Below, in pieces: positions 11,827 through 24,830 of a DNA stretch of 64,000 nt (positions are counted from its first letter, which is position 1; every line of letters begins with the position of its first letter). The DNA is from Pectinophora gossypiella. Taxonomy: Eukaryota > Arthropoda > Insecta > Lepidoptera > Gelechiidae. The stretch is from NCBI RefSeq assembly GCF_024362695.1, contig NC_065414.1, positions 1,195,501 through 1,259,500 on the forward strand, in the 5' to 3' direction. The notes below the pieces were generated by a model, which saw nothing but the letters and a program-made list of their open reading frames with translations, was not told where the DNA came from and made no database searches. The position numbers and the translations under genes are program-made.

Positions 11827-12351
11827 TCTGACTTCTTTCACGCCGCTTTAGAGTAGAAAATAAACTTTTTCTAAAAACATCACCAGTGTGATCAATGTGC
11901 GTTCTACAAGACAAGTGTAATGAAAACATTAGAGATGTTGTGATGAGATGATCCTGTCGTACATTTTGTAGAATGATATGAAGCAATCAAACACTCCAGC
12001 CAGTATAAACAACTTATTAGAATTACGAGCCCAAGTTTAGTTCAGGTACTAGTTTAAAATTTATGTAAAGTTATAGTCATTAACCATGGGAACGAAAGAG
12101 AACCTACAAAATGGAATCTCGAAATTCTAGGTCATTCTAGAAGCATCTGACGGTGTCAATGCGACAAAGATTTAATAAAAGTACCGTAAGGGGACTTAAT
12201 ATGACTATTTTTTCTAGGAATTACTCTAAGGTAGTTATGATGTGACATCAAATGTGAAATAAACGCGATTCTACGCGTGATGCGACCTGGGGCTAACAGA
12301 TATGACACACAAGCTTATTTTTTTTTAATTAAAGGTATATTTACAGGGCAG

Positions 12352-12425
12352 TGTATCCAAAAAGCAATATTGCAATTTGACATTTGCGCATATAAAACCA
12401 AGTGCGGATTGTCAACAAATGTCAA
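12352..12425. repeat. MITE-3 copy
   Basis: AAAAGCAATATTGCAATTTG, ACATTTGCGCATATAAAA and AACAAATGTCAA blocks are shared with 11262-11360 and 13665-13785. Confidence 0.6.
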
Positions 12426-12771
12426 GTAGCAGCAAGGCTCTCTTTCTTTGAAGAATAGGCCACTTGTCAACCTAGGTTGATTTGACTATTCAAATGAGAT
12501 ACTATTTTCGAAACGTCAAAATGTAAGGTATCTTTGGAGTTTCTATGGAAATACTGGCCTAGGATTTTGACTTAACTCACAAATAAAAATCAAAAATAAG
12601 TCAAAAATAAAATGAGATTGATTTTTGATCATCTTAGATTGGCTTCTATTTTTAAATCAGCATTTTATAATTTATCTTTGACCCAGTCAAATGCCCTATT
12701 AAATTATTGCCTTTTCACCTAGGTAATATTGAATTATTGCCTTTTTAACTTTTTGACTATTGTTTTAAGGC

Positions 12772-12843
12772 CGTGCTGGGTTTCGAGCCTACAACCTCAC
12801 AGTGAGAGTCGTGCGTTCTTCCAACTGGACTACCACGGCTTTA
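12772..12843 (-). repeat. SINE-C head (tRNA-like)
   Basis: On the minus strand: GCCGTGGTAGTCCAGTTGGA (A-box TAGTCCAGTTGG) ... GGTTGTAGGCTCGAAACCC (B-box GGCTCGAAACC) ... AGCACGG. Both RNA polymerase III boxes are visible but the body is missing, so this is a SINE head and not a functional tRNA gene. Confidence 0.65.
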
Positions 12844-13664
12844 TTTGATAGAGAAATAATAATTTTATGTGAGCCTATGTTGAGATCATACTATGCAATG
12901 TTTAGATTAAGGTATCAAATATCTGTATCATGGAAAAGCTCAGCCAGTACGTTGGTTCCTTTTACTATCTCATTATTTGTCTTATTTTACATTCTGCTGT
13001 CGACGTATTTATTATAGTTTACTAGTAGCGCAAATAGAGCTTCATATTACGAGTTTCAGTTAGCATGTTCTGGACAAAATACTTCGGCCAAGTATACTGA
13101 GTGACATCCAAAAGAAATCTACAACATTATTATGATGTCTTTGCTAGACGGTTTGGGCAGCGTTCTTGTGACAGCTTTTAATATGGCTGTCAAAAAAAAA
13201 TAAATCAAAAATTTACTCTTCGAAATTGGCTTACATAGTTGGCGCTTTTTGAACGTCAAAAATTAAATTACTTATTATGTGTATTGGCTGTAAAACTATG
13301 AACACATCATAAGCTGTATCGCTGAGGGAAAAACGTTGCTAGAAAACCTCCCAGCACATGGCCCTACACCTACTGTTTCATGTATAAAAATTACAAACGA
13401 TAGAACACGTCAAAAACTTAGGACGAAATTAAATAACAAGACAAAAATGGCATTTGTTAATAACGTGAGCTACAAGTCGGCAGTTGACAACTAAAATATA
13501 AACAGATAGATACCACTTTATTGTTTGCAAAATAAAATAATATACTGATAAATAAAATAATAATAAATAATTAGGACAATTTTAATAACTTCTTTCGTCA
13601 TACACAGATCAATTTTCTTTTATTCTGATTGTTAAAAAGACCACATCACGAATTGCTTCATCGA
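12844..13664. other. Unannotated interval
   Basis: No gene or named repeat recognised. The 71-aa frame at 12802-13017 starts inside the SINE-C head and is not credible. Confidence 0.35.
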
Positions 13665-13785
13665 AAAAAGCAATATTGCAATTGAACATTTGCGCATATG
13701 AAAATAAGTGCGCAATATCAACAAATGTTGTTTTTAGATGAATTATTTCAATGTGCCTTTTCAAAACCCCCCCCCCCCCCCCTGT
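13665..13785. repeat. MITE-3 copy with C16 run
   Basis: AAAGCAATATTGCAATTGAA, CATTTGCGCATATG and AACAAATGTTG blocks match the other MITE-3 copies. The family's CCCC near the end has expanded here into an uninterrupted run of 16 C (13767-13782). Confidence 0.65.
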
Positions 13786-15447
13786 TCAACGTCATATACT
13801 ATTGTAGATGTGGGTTTAATAACTGTTCGTGACTATATTAGACCCATGGAACATAAAAATCACATGCGTCTTTGTAAAGGTGAGGAAGAAGCTCTAAGTG
13901 GATGATTTTATTAGACAATCCCGCCTCATGTTTACATCAGACACGTCGTAAAGTCCTTTTTATGTCGTGTTCTACAAGCGTTTATCAAAAATTTATCACA
14001 TCAGTTTTATTTCATTGCGGGGGCGTGTGGCGACGCTTTCCGGCCATTTTGGATTTTATGACTACTCAAGTGATATCGTTTTAATTAGGTGTTTAGGTGT
14101 GGCCTGAAGCTGCGTGTCACTTGAGCACAATTGGACGAAACGTCAGAATTTTTTTTTTATTTATGTTTGGGTCATAGACGTTAGGTGTCGTGGACTTTTA
14201 GCGAAAAATACGTACTTACGTATTTACTAAGCGCTATTTTGAAAAATCCACAGAAAAAATCTTATGTGATTTTAACAACAAAACTTCGATCATATGAAAT
14301 TAATTTCAATTCGCGTAAAAATTTATAAGTTATATTTTTTAGGAATGAAAAGCATGCATATAAAGCAAGAAAGCAAGCAAGAATTTTCAAAAAGGCGCAA
14401 TGTGATTTTTCAAAGTGGTTTTCACTATAAGGCGACGGTATAGTTCTTAACGAACTATGATGACTAGCTTGTGCCCAAACGTTCATTAGGTAAATTCCGA
14501 CGCTACCTATGCCGTTTTCTGCTTCGATTTTGCTTAAGCGGAACCGCACCTTTACCTAGTGCGTGATTTGCGATTCGGTAAGCTCGTAAAATGGTGTATA
14601 AGGGAGGTTGATTTATGAAACATGTTTTTTTTTTTTTGCCATGATCATTAGAGTCTATTAGTAATCTAGGATAGTGTTTTTGGGTCTATGGTCTCTTTTA
14701 AAAGCAATATATTATGTATATTTTAGTAACATCGACCGTAGACCGAACGTAGTTGGATCGACCAATTTATACGACGATACGACTTTTCGTCTTGTTTGTC
14801 TACAAAAGCTCAGTGAAGTGTGGATTACTTTATTAGTTCTTCTTGCGATGGATGTACTTCAAACTAGCTCAATTGGGTTATAATTCTGAGCTTATGTTAT
14901 GTTATTATGTCTGCATACTTTATTTTTAACATGTGATGTAATAAAAAGACAGCATGTATTCATAAGATCTTGATGGGTGATAAACTAAATGGCGACAGGT
15001 TACCAATCTATCACTGAATCTCACATCGTGTTCAAGAGTCCATATCGTGGCTGACTGCTGTATTTTTTTGCTAAAGTGATTTGTGTCTTATTGACAATTG
15101 TAAAAAATGCAAATCAGTTTCGCCAAGAATTTCAAATACGTCAGTTCGCGATATCAGCGACGATAAAGTAAGTAGCCTTATTGGTTTTTATAACGATATT
15201 ATGCCAAACGCCCGCGACACGGTTTCCGAACCGCGCGCGTCGACCAATATCCGCACGAGTTTTATCCACGTAGATAGCATTGACAGTGTCTATTGGTTCA
15301 AAGTGCGGACGGCGGAACCCATGCCGCCTGTGCTGGATTTTTATTTTTATCTGATTGCGCGACGCAAGGAATGAATGGTAATGTGTTTATCAACTGTGTA
15401 TATGTGGGTATGTTTGTTCCTGTGTGGCACTTCAGTTTCTTCAAACA
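13786..15447. other. Unannotated interval; CpG-rich stretch at 15120-15370
   Basis: No recognised gene. 15120-15370 stands out by many CpG dinucleotides (CGCCCGCGACACGG, CCGCGCGCGTCGACC) in an AT-rich background and holds a 97-codon frame (15081-15374). Its protein, with DISDDKVSSLIGFYNDI in the middle, matches nothing I know. I do not call it a gene. Confidence 0.35.
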
Positions 15448-15505
15448 TAAGCTCATGACTATATTTCAATTGAGGTACATCCATTGCAAGATGAACTAGG
15501 TACCC
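15448..15505 (-). repeat. Dispersed repeat, 'TTCATCTTGC' family
   Basis: ACATAAGCTCATGACTATAT ... GCAAGATGAACTAGGTACCC is shared with 51975-52140 (same orientation) and with 42985-43090 and 46258-46425 (opposite orientation). Class unknown. Confidence 0.5.
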
Positions 15506-17925
15506 ACGCCGATTTCTTTACTAGAAATATAATTTAAGTATAATAAAGAAATATAATGTATAATATGACCACTTTTCTTAATAACGGGTAATCAATAAGG
15601 TATATGACATGATTTTAATAGACACAGAAATAGTAAAATGAAACCAATTGTTTACTTAACGACCAGAATATCTTAGATAGTGTAAACCAATAAATTCTAC
15701 ACGAAATAGGAAAATATAAAACGAAAAATAAGTAATATAAACGTCAAATTTGTATTTATGGTGTATGATTGAATGCAAATACAGAAATCAATAGTTTAAA
15801 AATTTATTTATTCAAAATGAAACTCAATGAACTTGTTGAAGCAGAAACAATCACAATTTCAGAATGAGTGAGAAAATATCTTACTTATGGAAAATTGCAG
15901 GTGGTTATTACAGATTTTAAATTATTCTTCCGTTACGATATATGTACATCATTCATAGGTATACTTATATCTAATATTGTAAATCTGAACACGAGTTGCG
16001 TAGAAGTTACATAATGATAAACTTGTAATTATGCTGAATTTTCCTCCACATTTACAGTTGCTTTTGTAAAAAATGTTTCCTCTGTCAATCTTAGGTCAGG
16101 TAAGCCGACCCCCTTAATAAACGGGATTAACTTTATCTCTCAATTTATTTCGATTCTAAATACGAAATTTTGGATTTATTCCTAAAATTACATCGGATTA
16201 TACCTACTCTTAACACTATGGTAAAATTATCCCCTAGAAATACTTCCTGAGCATATCAACTACGAGGTCGAAGGTTCAGACGATGTAGTGCAAATACAGG
16301 TTCACTGTGGACTAAAGCCAGTTCTAGATCATATTATGCTTAAGTGTTGCTTGCGAGTGCTGTGCTATCAAATCAAGTAGAGCTGCTTGATTTAACGTAT
16401 CCGGATCTTTAGTAAGCTATTAATCAAAGAAAACCATTAGGTCGTTTGCTTTGATTGTGCTGTTATTAACTTTGAAAGTGTTTACTAAGATTTTGTTTAC
16501 ATTCTTAGGTAATGTAAATTCATATATGGCTTCTTATCGAGTACAGTAATATTCCTATTTTCAAATGTTTGATGAAAACCACGTGAAAAAATAATATACC
16601 TACTATGAGCCTTAATTATTGTTTTTTCTTTTTATTCGGGGACATAATATGACGCTTTTGATTAATGAAGAAAAATCGGCGTGTTTGGATCGTAACACAT
16701 AGAATACCCTTGTCATTAGTATCGATTGTCATTTTCATTACTCCTAATATATTTTGTCCTAACTATCACATGTAGTGATTGAAGTGTTGAATTGAATTAG
16801 CCATAATCATAATTTTTCTAACTTTTTCGGATAAGTTAACATTCAGAACGATCCCAACTATAGTAAACGCCTACGCACTTATAGCCTAGGCATTGTCTGG
16901 GTCATAATGCAGGCTGTCGCTTGTCTAAGATACAGCTTATCCATGTAACACTATTGTTTGATTTCTTAGGATTCTCCGATGTAACTCATTTAAGCATTGT
17001 AACGTCTTTTGTTGGTCTTTTAGCTGATCTTTGTCGCTTAGCCTTATTGTATTGTTTAAGGAGTGATTATTCGTTTGATGTCTAGTTTTGTCAATTTTAT
17101 CTATTACAATATTTTTAGATTTGTGTTCCTAATTCCTATTGAAGTGATCCAGAAGACCCAGACCCAGAACCCACCCAGAAGACCCAGAAGACGCAAAAGT
17201 CTTCGGATGGCAACTATTGCAATCTTCAAATACCAAGTGTATTTGCACTTGGGAACTTAAACAAGCCTATCCTCTATAATAAAACCTGTTTCATTAGTTA
17301 GCTCACGCTCTGGACGTTATTCTTATAGGATAATTAATTGTCAGTAACACCAATTATGTTCTCATTTTTTTGTTTACCACAAGCACGAGCGAAGTCAAAC
17401 TTTACAATATTACATAAACCATTACTCTTTACTCTAGCAAATAAAGTTATGATATTACCCGTGCATAATATCAAATTTATGTTCAACTTTTGCACTTACC
17501 CTAAAAGGCACTAAGGAGATAGAAGATCCTTTTGCCTAATGGGTTCTTAAAGTTACGACAAGAGTTTGTCTGTAACAAGTATGTTTATGACTTCCTAACG
17601 TTATTTAGTTGTTTTTGTTGGAATATTGCGGTCAAGTGAGGAAGTAATTAATTTATTTACCTGACTTAGTTTAGAAACTTCAAATCATATAATAATATTA
17701 TATAAACGTATTCATTCTTTACAGTTACGATAAAAAATTATATTTACTTTATTCAGGAAGGCAATGTATTATTACATTTCTTCTCTTGTAAGTACTGCTT
17801 TACTGCGCAGTTTGTTGTAAATATTGTAGTATCTAATCGGAAGACGCTTTAAAGACATTTTATACTTAAACACTAAGGAATATCAGAGATTAAAGTGCGT
17901 GAGTCATAAAAGGAGCGCTACTGAC
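15506..17925. other. Unannotated AT-rich interval
   Basis: Contains a SINE-C tail scrap at about 16078-16140 (CAGGTAAGCCGACCCCCTTA) and an imperfect CCCAGA-type repeat at 17150-17195. Nothing else recognised. Confidence 0.4.
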
Positions 17926-17965
17926 GCTGCGTACCGCAGGGCTCTATACTAGGCCCACGCATTTA
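17926..17965 (+). pseudogene. Reverse transcriptase motif B relic
   Basis: Codons from 17928 to 17957 read CVPQGSILGP, the hallmark (V/I)PQGSxLGP block of LINE-type reverse transcriptases. The flanks could not be extended convincingly in this frame, so it is a small relic of a degraded LINE. A ten-residue match to such a specific block is unlikely by chance, but the surrounding element is unidentified. Confidence 0.55.
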
Positions 17966-18764
17966 AAACTTATACAAAGGTTTTACTAGCCAATATATCA
18001 TTGCGCGGGAGGACATCCGTACCGAACTGTGTGTGGTCCATAATTATTAAATTAACTTGTAAACCTGTCCAAGTATTTACCAAGTGATAAGATTAATACC
18101 CGAATATCAAATTGTTTTACAAACGCGTTCCGTGAGATGGTTATCAATGAAGTTTTGATTCATGGACTTGTTCACGTTATTATATTATTTTACGGTTGAA
18201 ATTTCTAATTTGGGAACGTCTTTATTTATAACGTTTCCGGTACTAAATATGCTTTTAGCATAATTAGTTTGTTATTACATTTATAATTGGTTTGATTTAT
18301 ATTGAGATAAGAGTTATTCAGCAAATATGAGTAAAATTAATTAAGCTAGGTTTTTTATTATAGTCAGTGAGATAGAATGAAGTAATATTTGTTACAAAGA
18401 CTAGTTTTTTTATATTTGATAACCCACCCACATATACGAGTTGTATGTATTGAACTCAAAATCTTATGAACGAGCTCATTGCAGCCGAATCGAAGCGGGT
18501 GGATTCATAGGCGTTTATAGCACGACCCCGCGAACCGATGCAGTTGGCGATGAAACGATTCTAACGTCGCACCGCTGCTGATGCCCAACACACGGCTCGA
18601 ACACCCCTGTCCGCGCGATGAGGCGGTGTTCTTAAAAAAGTGCGCAGTGTCATATGATAACCACCTCAGAATGTGCATGTTGGATTGATCATGTGTTATG
18701 TAAGTTTTGTATGTTTCTGTTATTGTACAATATAGTATATTAGCAATAAAGAATATGTCTCTCT

Positions 18765-18835
18765 CATTATTTAAGAGCAGCGCTCTTATTCGTGGAGTAA
18801 ACGCCATTCTTCTCTCCTTTCCGCCAAATCCACCT
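18765..18835 (-). pseudogene. LINE-delta C-terminal fragment
   Basis: On the minus strand the frame reads KVDLAERREEWRLLHE, the counterpart of KVLAGRREEW in the larger LINE-delta fragment at 48172-48520. It is followed by a 3'UTR-like stretch with the TTAAATAATGAGAGAG junction also present near 48128. Inactive remnant. Confidence 0.6.
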
Positions 18836-18849
18836 TCTCTTTTTTTGTT

Positions 18850-21800
18850 TAAATAAATTGTGTTTTAGTGACAATTTGAAAATCTCCATTAGAATGCTAA
18901 TAATGAATCGATTACGGTGTAATGTTTTCGCCCAGTTTAATGATCAAAAGCATCTATTTTTCAATGTACCCTATTTTGAACTTAGAACAGGAAACTCATT
19001 TTGTCCCCAACTGCTTTAACTGTTAATTTAAATCCACTGTTTGCAAATAGTGACTTTTATGTACACATTACGGTTAAATGAAGAGGCACTAAAATCAAGT
19101 CTAAATACTAAAAATAACACACGGACAATGTAAAAGGCGATAAAGAACAAACGTTATTTCCTCACTAACACTTTATTTCTTGTTAAAACTTGAATGACTA
19201 TTTAAATGTTAGTTGGAAAAGTATTTTGTAAATTATGTGTATTTTAATGGTCATGTTCTATCATCTTGGTCAGCTTTTAATTTTTGTCCGCTCAAGTAGT
19301 GATTACTATCCGATTCAAATCTTCAAATTTTGGATACTTGCTTAAAAAGCTTTTCTTGATGCGGACAAATCTGTTGAAATTATTTATTTAGCCTATAAAA
19401 ATGACGAGTACGAGTAACACAAATGTTAGTATGCTAGAGGCGGTACCTTCGACTTATGTACCTAACGACTCACAATAAAACTTATCGGATCAGATGACTC
19501 ACTCCATACAAAGTCAAAAGTTCGTATTTCACTTCTATTGCCTTGTTGAGTTATCGTTTGTACAAGACATAGATAAACCATTCCATTAGCAAACTAGATG
19601 AGAGAAACGTTTGAAAGTAAGTTACCGTCGCCCACACGACCTATCACAATACCACTGTCTGTGATTGCACGGTCTATAGCTCTATGATCTGTGCTATAGT
19701 TATGTGTGTCTAATTGGCGTGCTGTGGGGTTATTAGCTTGAACTACTCGTCAGAGGCCAATTTCAGCCTTAATAGCCGAGAACTGTTCTTATTTACTGTT
19801 AGAAATTTCTTTGTTGGAGTGAAACAAAGTTGGTGCCTGATAAATCCTGATCCTGTTCTACTATTATTTTTTTTAAATATTCAATTAGGTGTTGTATTCA
19901 TACCAATAAGACACACCTATAAACCTTATTAGGACGACTTTCTTAAGTTAAATAAATGTACTTACATCGTTTTTTAAAACCTTCGTAAGTTTAGATACTA
20001 GTTCTGACTTACAATTCCTTGTAAAAATTGCCTCAGGTGCCATTGATTGTTCTGACTTACTATATCGCATTAACCTCCAAGTACCCAGTAGACGTCTTAG
20101 ATTTAACGCTCCTTTATTCCCTCCCATTGCTACAACTAATTACCGTCAAAATTCTTATATATGGAGAGCTAGTAAATCTTTCAATGAATTGTCACATGAT
20201 ACAGATTTGGATCTGTTTAATATTAGACCTAAAGATAGTAGGCACCAGCTGAGTTGTGGTTTTTATCTTAGTCTAAGGGTTCCAAATGGTGGCGCGTGAA
20301 TATTTTTGGCGAGTTTGCTGTTCTCATCTCATATAGATATTAAGTTGTTATTTGCGAAAACCTACAATTGGCTTATTGTATAGTTATAACATTATCTATT
20401 ATTTCTTTTGCTGTTGGTTTTCCGAAGAAAATAAAATTATAGAAAAAAAATACATCTTATTCTCTTGATCTATTTTTATCATTTTTGTTATCATGGGTTA
20501 ATATGTAAGAAGACAAGTGGAGTTTTACAATTCTTACATCATACATGAACTTGATTAAACAATTATCATAAACATGTCCTTTAGGTATCTTGTCATTGGG
20601 TTACGTAAGAACTAATTTACCACTGCATGTGTCATTTGTGATGATGACATCACATATTGCTTTAATCAATGCCTCTAAACAACATTATCAAAGCGACAAG
20701 GTTTCGATCGTTTTATTGTATCTTCCTTAGTTTATCTCAATTGGCTGCTAAAGCGTGATTAATTAACTAAATTGCGTCGTTTTCCGCCTCATTAGCTGTA
20801 TGTTCCGGATCTTTTATAGCATTCAAAATATCTTTGTCGGGGCTCCCACGTGTGTCAATAGCTTTTATTTTATGATCAGAAACTTTAATTGGACGATTTT
20901 GGTGTGGTGAAGCGATAGACTTGTGTTGTGGTATGCGAAATTTGGAGCTATTTGGAAGGTGGAACTATTTTAAAATTCGTGCTTCTTAGTAATAATTTCT
21001 TAGATGATTGAAACTTGGTTTTCTTATTATAGTTTCCTTTTGGAAGCTACTAAATGGATTTTGTCTTTTCGATTTGTAGTGGGATTCCAATGAGTCTTAA
21101 AGAGAAGCAGATTTAAAGACTACGGTTGACTTGTATTGTTACTAAATTGTAACTAGGTACATAATATTTTTGTGTTATGTGTTCTATAGTAATAACGAAA
21201 ACATTAGTACCAAAACTAAAATGTGTTATTATAAGTTTGTCTTTATGAGTTGGAATTCATATTTGGATCAAAGATAATTGATATTATGTGGTTTTCATAA
21301 TTTTTGCCTAGTGAATTATAAAAGGCTCGCCCCTATTACATGTGACATAAACATCTATCTACCCCTTCAGGATATGTATCCCCAAACTTACAAGTTTGTT
21401 TGTAAGTATACCTCTACTGTAGAACGTACTTATGCATTCCTACACTGACTTTTAAAAGATAAATAATAACCTCTATAATGTACTGTAACTGCCTCAGATG
21501 ATTCTCACTGCTAATCTGACGCCTACCATATTCAAACCCGTCTGTATGTTTACAAAACATTCATTGTAAATCAACACTAAAAGGGACGCGTTAACAATAA
21601 TATTATTAGCACAGATTCGTTCTTGTTAGCGACACATTTAGTCTCCATTTAACGCATCTTGTTGGACAATAGTCTTTCGATTTTCGTTTTGTGCGTCTAG
21701 GCTATTTTAGGGTCGTCTGATACGATCAGAGTGATTACTCTAGACAGAACGATGTTACAGCGTATAGAGTTTTGCTCTTCAGTAAATTTTCGCTGTACCT

Positions 21801-22129
21801 TACTTGTTTTATTCACTATTGTAGTCTTAGTCTTCATTTTAAGAAAGCCATGGACTTGAATAACTGTTCTTGTTTGTAGATTTCGTTCCGGATCTTTTAC
21901 AGAATTTGCACCTGTGCTTTTACTACGGTCGATTTCCATAATTTAATGCTTGCTCTGTAGTGGTTTTGTTATTAGTAAAATAAACATACAACATGAACAT
22001 TATTTTCATTTTCAATAATATCTTTCGTAATAACATTATATACATTGCCATTTTACGTTATTTTATGAGAACCAGACTGAAATTTGTGTACTTTTTGATA
22101 TTACGAATAAAATTCATGTGGTCTTACAC
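18850..22129. other. Unannotated AT-rich interval
   Basis: More than 3 kb with no recognised gene, RNA or repeat. Frames of 72-80 codons are present without domain signatures. This may be unique intronic or intergenic sequence. Confidence 0.4.
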
Positions 22130-22232
22130 AGGGTGTAAGTGACATCGTTATGAAAACTTTGAGGGATGATTCAGATCATTATGGGAGTAGTTATCAAGTG
22201 GAGTTTTCCGTCGCAAATATATGGAATTGAAA
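22130..22232 (+). repeat. Dispersed repeat 'CAGGGTGTNAGTGACATCG'
   Basis: ACAGGGTGTAAGTGACATCG ... GAGGGATGATTCAGATCAT ... TATCAAGTGGAGTTTTCCGTCGC is shared with 24600-24702 (same strand) and 42048-42163 (inverse). A ~100-bp conserved block; class unknown. Confidence 0.65.
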
Positions 22233-22493
22233 ATAGTAAAACAACAAAATAAAACAACAGAATATAAAACAACAAAAGTTCTGGGAAGCTTTTACACCGA
22301 ATCCTGCGCAGTTAACGCACTCGAGAGCTTTCATCGATTTCGCAACGGCTATGAAACATGATTCATAGAAAGTTGGCAGATGTAATTGGAAGATTATTGT
22401 TCTACTGATGTAACTTAATCTGAATGTTTTATGTCTTATAAGAAAGTTGTAAGGGTAACAGTTTCTGACGCCACTTTGGTTTTGGGGCCTCTC

Positions 22494-22683
22494 TTTCTAT
22501 CGTGTGGGTTGTGAGATGGATTACCAACCCCATCAACCTTGGTGTCAGAGTTATCATAGGCCCCTGACATGACTCATGTAACGACTACGTACTTACATTA
22601 GTAAGTAAGTAGTAACCGGGACCAACGGCTTAACGTGCCCGAAGTACGGATCATCTTACTTTTTGGACAATCAGGTGATCAGC
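22494..22683 (-). mobile_element. SINE-A copy, head missing
   Basis: Starts at the tail side with TCTATCGTGTGGGTTGTGAG and runs through GGGACCAACGGCTTAACGTG to CAATCAGGTGATCAGCCTGT. The tRNA-like head is absent, so this is a 5'-truncated SINE-A in minus orientation. Confidence 0.75.
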
Positions 22684-23561
22684 CTGTGTGTGTGTTTTTT
22701 GTGTTTTTGGTTTTGGGGCTATATTCTATGTATAGATTATTCCAAAAAATGTACCAAGTGATATCGTTATCTAGAGGTATAAAGCCAAATGAATCACCAG
22801 GGCGTTGATCTCACCTGACTTCTACAAAAGGCGTTTGACTAGTCATCAACCACAAGTAGCTACCAGAACAAAGTACATTATATTTCTCATAACAGGCAAA
22901 ACCAAAAGTAACAGTAATATTACCGGAACTTGTTTAAGTACAATTTGTACTCCTGCTTATCCCACAACAAATATTGACGTATGTTTGTAAGCATATTATA
23001 GATATACTCTAGCTTCTTACTACAGAACCCGTTCAGTTACTTTTCTTCCTGGATAAATTTTATCGCTTATCGCTCTTGGCCCAGTAGCATAGGAAAAGGA
23101 ATAATATTACGTATTGTCATGATCACTCATATTTTAAAAGAAGTTGAATTATCTGCAAGTAGATATCTCAATATCTAACATGAATATTAACTAGATTAAA
23201 GTTAAAAGTTGCGTAACGATGGAATTTTTATGGACTATTAATTTACCTGCACTTTTATCGTTCAAGCAAACGGGCATATAATTTAAAAGTATTTTAATGA
23301 TTTAAAATATTATTAAATAGAATTAATATAAAATATTTATAATTGTAAATGTTAAATAACTAAATAATTAATTTAAAAAGTAAGTAAACAGAAAAGGCGG
23401 GAACGGAAGTGAGAATTACGCGGCGAGAAAAACAAATGAAGAACGGGATTGGATTGGTTCCCCGACTTTTCTAGGAGACGTTGGTTGTGGAAATAATTAC
23501 GATGGAAATTAATAAATAGTCGATAAAGTCACCCAATTACTGTGTTTTCTTGAAATTATAG
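22684..23561. other. Unannotated AT-rich interval
   Basis: Very AT-rich around 23270-23390. No gene or RNA recognised. Confidence 0.35.
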
Positions 23562-23983
23562 AACGCCAACTCTCTGCTCCCCACCAGCGGCTGAGCTAGG
23601 TTTACCTCACCCCCTCTCGGCGTTAGCGATAGTCTTCAATCGTATGGGCGTCAGACGTCACACACACAGATGCGTGTGTACGATAACGCCAATGAGTAGT
23701 GTGTGTATGAAGTGTGTGGGGAGTGCCACTAGGGTCGATTAATAGGCTAGTTTCCAACTAGTTAAATCAGTTACTTTTTACTAAACGTCTAAACACAAAA
23801 TTACTGTGGAGTTCGTATGAAATAGCACAGTGTGACGTCATGGAAATACGTGATAAAATATCGGACTTATTATTACGTTTTTCTTGATTAAAATTCATAA
23901 AAAAGTTAAATTAAAAAAGAAAATGTTAGTTCTAGAACAGTCTCTATTTAGTAATTCGAATTTCAAAATTTATCTTGAACCTA
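23562..23983. repeat. Dispersed repeat paired with 39334-39720
   Basis: GGCTAGTTTCCAACTAGTTA, ACTTTTTACTAAACGTC, GACTTATTATTACGTTTTTC and TTATCTTGAACCTAGTACA occur in the same order at 39334-39603. The GGCGCC...CACCCCCTCTCGG part is also echoed near 39650 and 44455. A ~250-bp core repeated twice; class not known. Its end abuts MITE-2. Confidence 0.65.
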
Positions 23984-24131
23984 GTACATTCATGAGCAAT
24001 ATATTGTACCCACTTTAGGACTCTGTCGCACTAACATATTTGACATTTAGTGAGACTTACAGTTCAATTTGTCAAAAAAGTTAATGTGACATGGTGCCAA
24101 AGTGTATACATATTAATGCTTGTGACCGTAC
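23984..24131 (+). mobile_element. MITE-2 copy
   Basis: Starts TACATTCATGAGCAATATAT and ends ATTAATGCTTGTGACCGTAC, with GGACTCTGTCGCACTAACAT and TTTGTCAAAAAAGTTAATGT inside. See the best-preserved copy at 55081-55225. Confidence 0.8.
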
Positions 24132-24599
24132 GTAGTATCTACAGCTTCTTAGCAGCTCGAGGCTCTAACTGACACTGAGAGTAAATTTTATCAATAAACC
24201 ATTCAACATAATTTATTACTATCAAACAGATTAGATATTCCTAAACGGTCGATACCAATCGCAGTGGGCTAGTGCGGTAATTGTAACTGTTTGTTCTCAC
24301 TACCTTACAAGGATATCTCGTTTAAGGTTTAAGTGTTGTTGAATTGTATTTTGGTAGCTATTACCAATCGAATAAGTATTGAAAGCATTGTTTTATTTGA
24401 TTCTAAAACTTTCTTCTGCAACATAATGTGAACTATCGGGTATATTATCATCAGCTGCCCCTTTAACTCATCCTCTTTTTCCTTTTCTTTTTTTTTTGTT
24501 ATTATAAACAATTGCAAAGTACATTATCATATTTAATACAGTACATCACAAACTTAAAAAGTTTTACCGTGCACTGTAGAAAATAAAAAGGGTACTTGT

Positions 24600-24702
24600 A
24601 TACAGGGTGTTAGTGACATCGTAACGAATACTGAGGGGGATGATTCTGACCATGATTCTGAGTTAATATCAAGTGAAACTTTCCGACGCAAAATTAATGA
24701 CT
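24600..24702 (+). repeat. Dispersed repeat 'CAGGGTGTNAGTGACATCG'
   Basis: ACAGGGTGTTAGTGACATCG ... GGGGATGATTCTGACCATGA ... CTTTCCGACGCAAAA: second copy of the family at 22130-22232. Confidence 0.65.
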
Positions 24703-24737
24703 ATTTTGTTTTTTTTTTTGAAATTATTTGGAGTAAG

Positions 24738-24830
24738 CTTCTTAGCAATAAAGCCGCATTCTTTCTATTTCTCTTTTGTTTTGTATTTTCCTGTTTATGC
24801 AATAAAGTATTTGTTATGTTATGTATGTTA
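24738..24830 (+). repeat. LINE-alpha-related 3' end
   Basis: CTTAGCAATAAAGCCGCATT ... TATGCAATAAAGTATTTGTTATGTTATG. It is the inverse-oriented relative of 6228-6345 and ends in TTATG units. SINE-A at 24831 is inserted directly behind it. Confidence 0.65.

Noticed and set aside
14262..14549. 95-aa minus-strand frame MRFRLSKIEAENGIGSVG...
   Set aside because: No family signature and no supporting signals.
15081..15374. 97-aa frame as a gene
   Set aside because: The longest non-TE frame in the first half, but it has no known domain, and CpG-rich DNA gives long frames by chance because stops are AT-rich.
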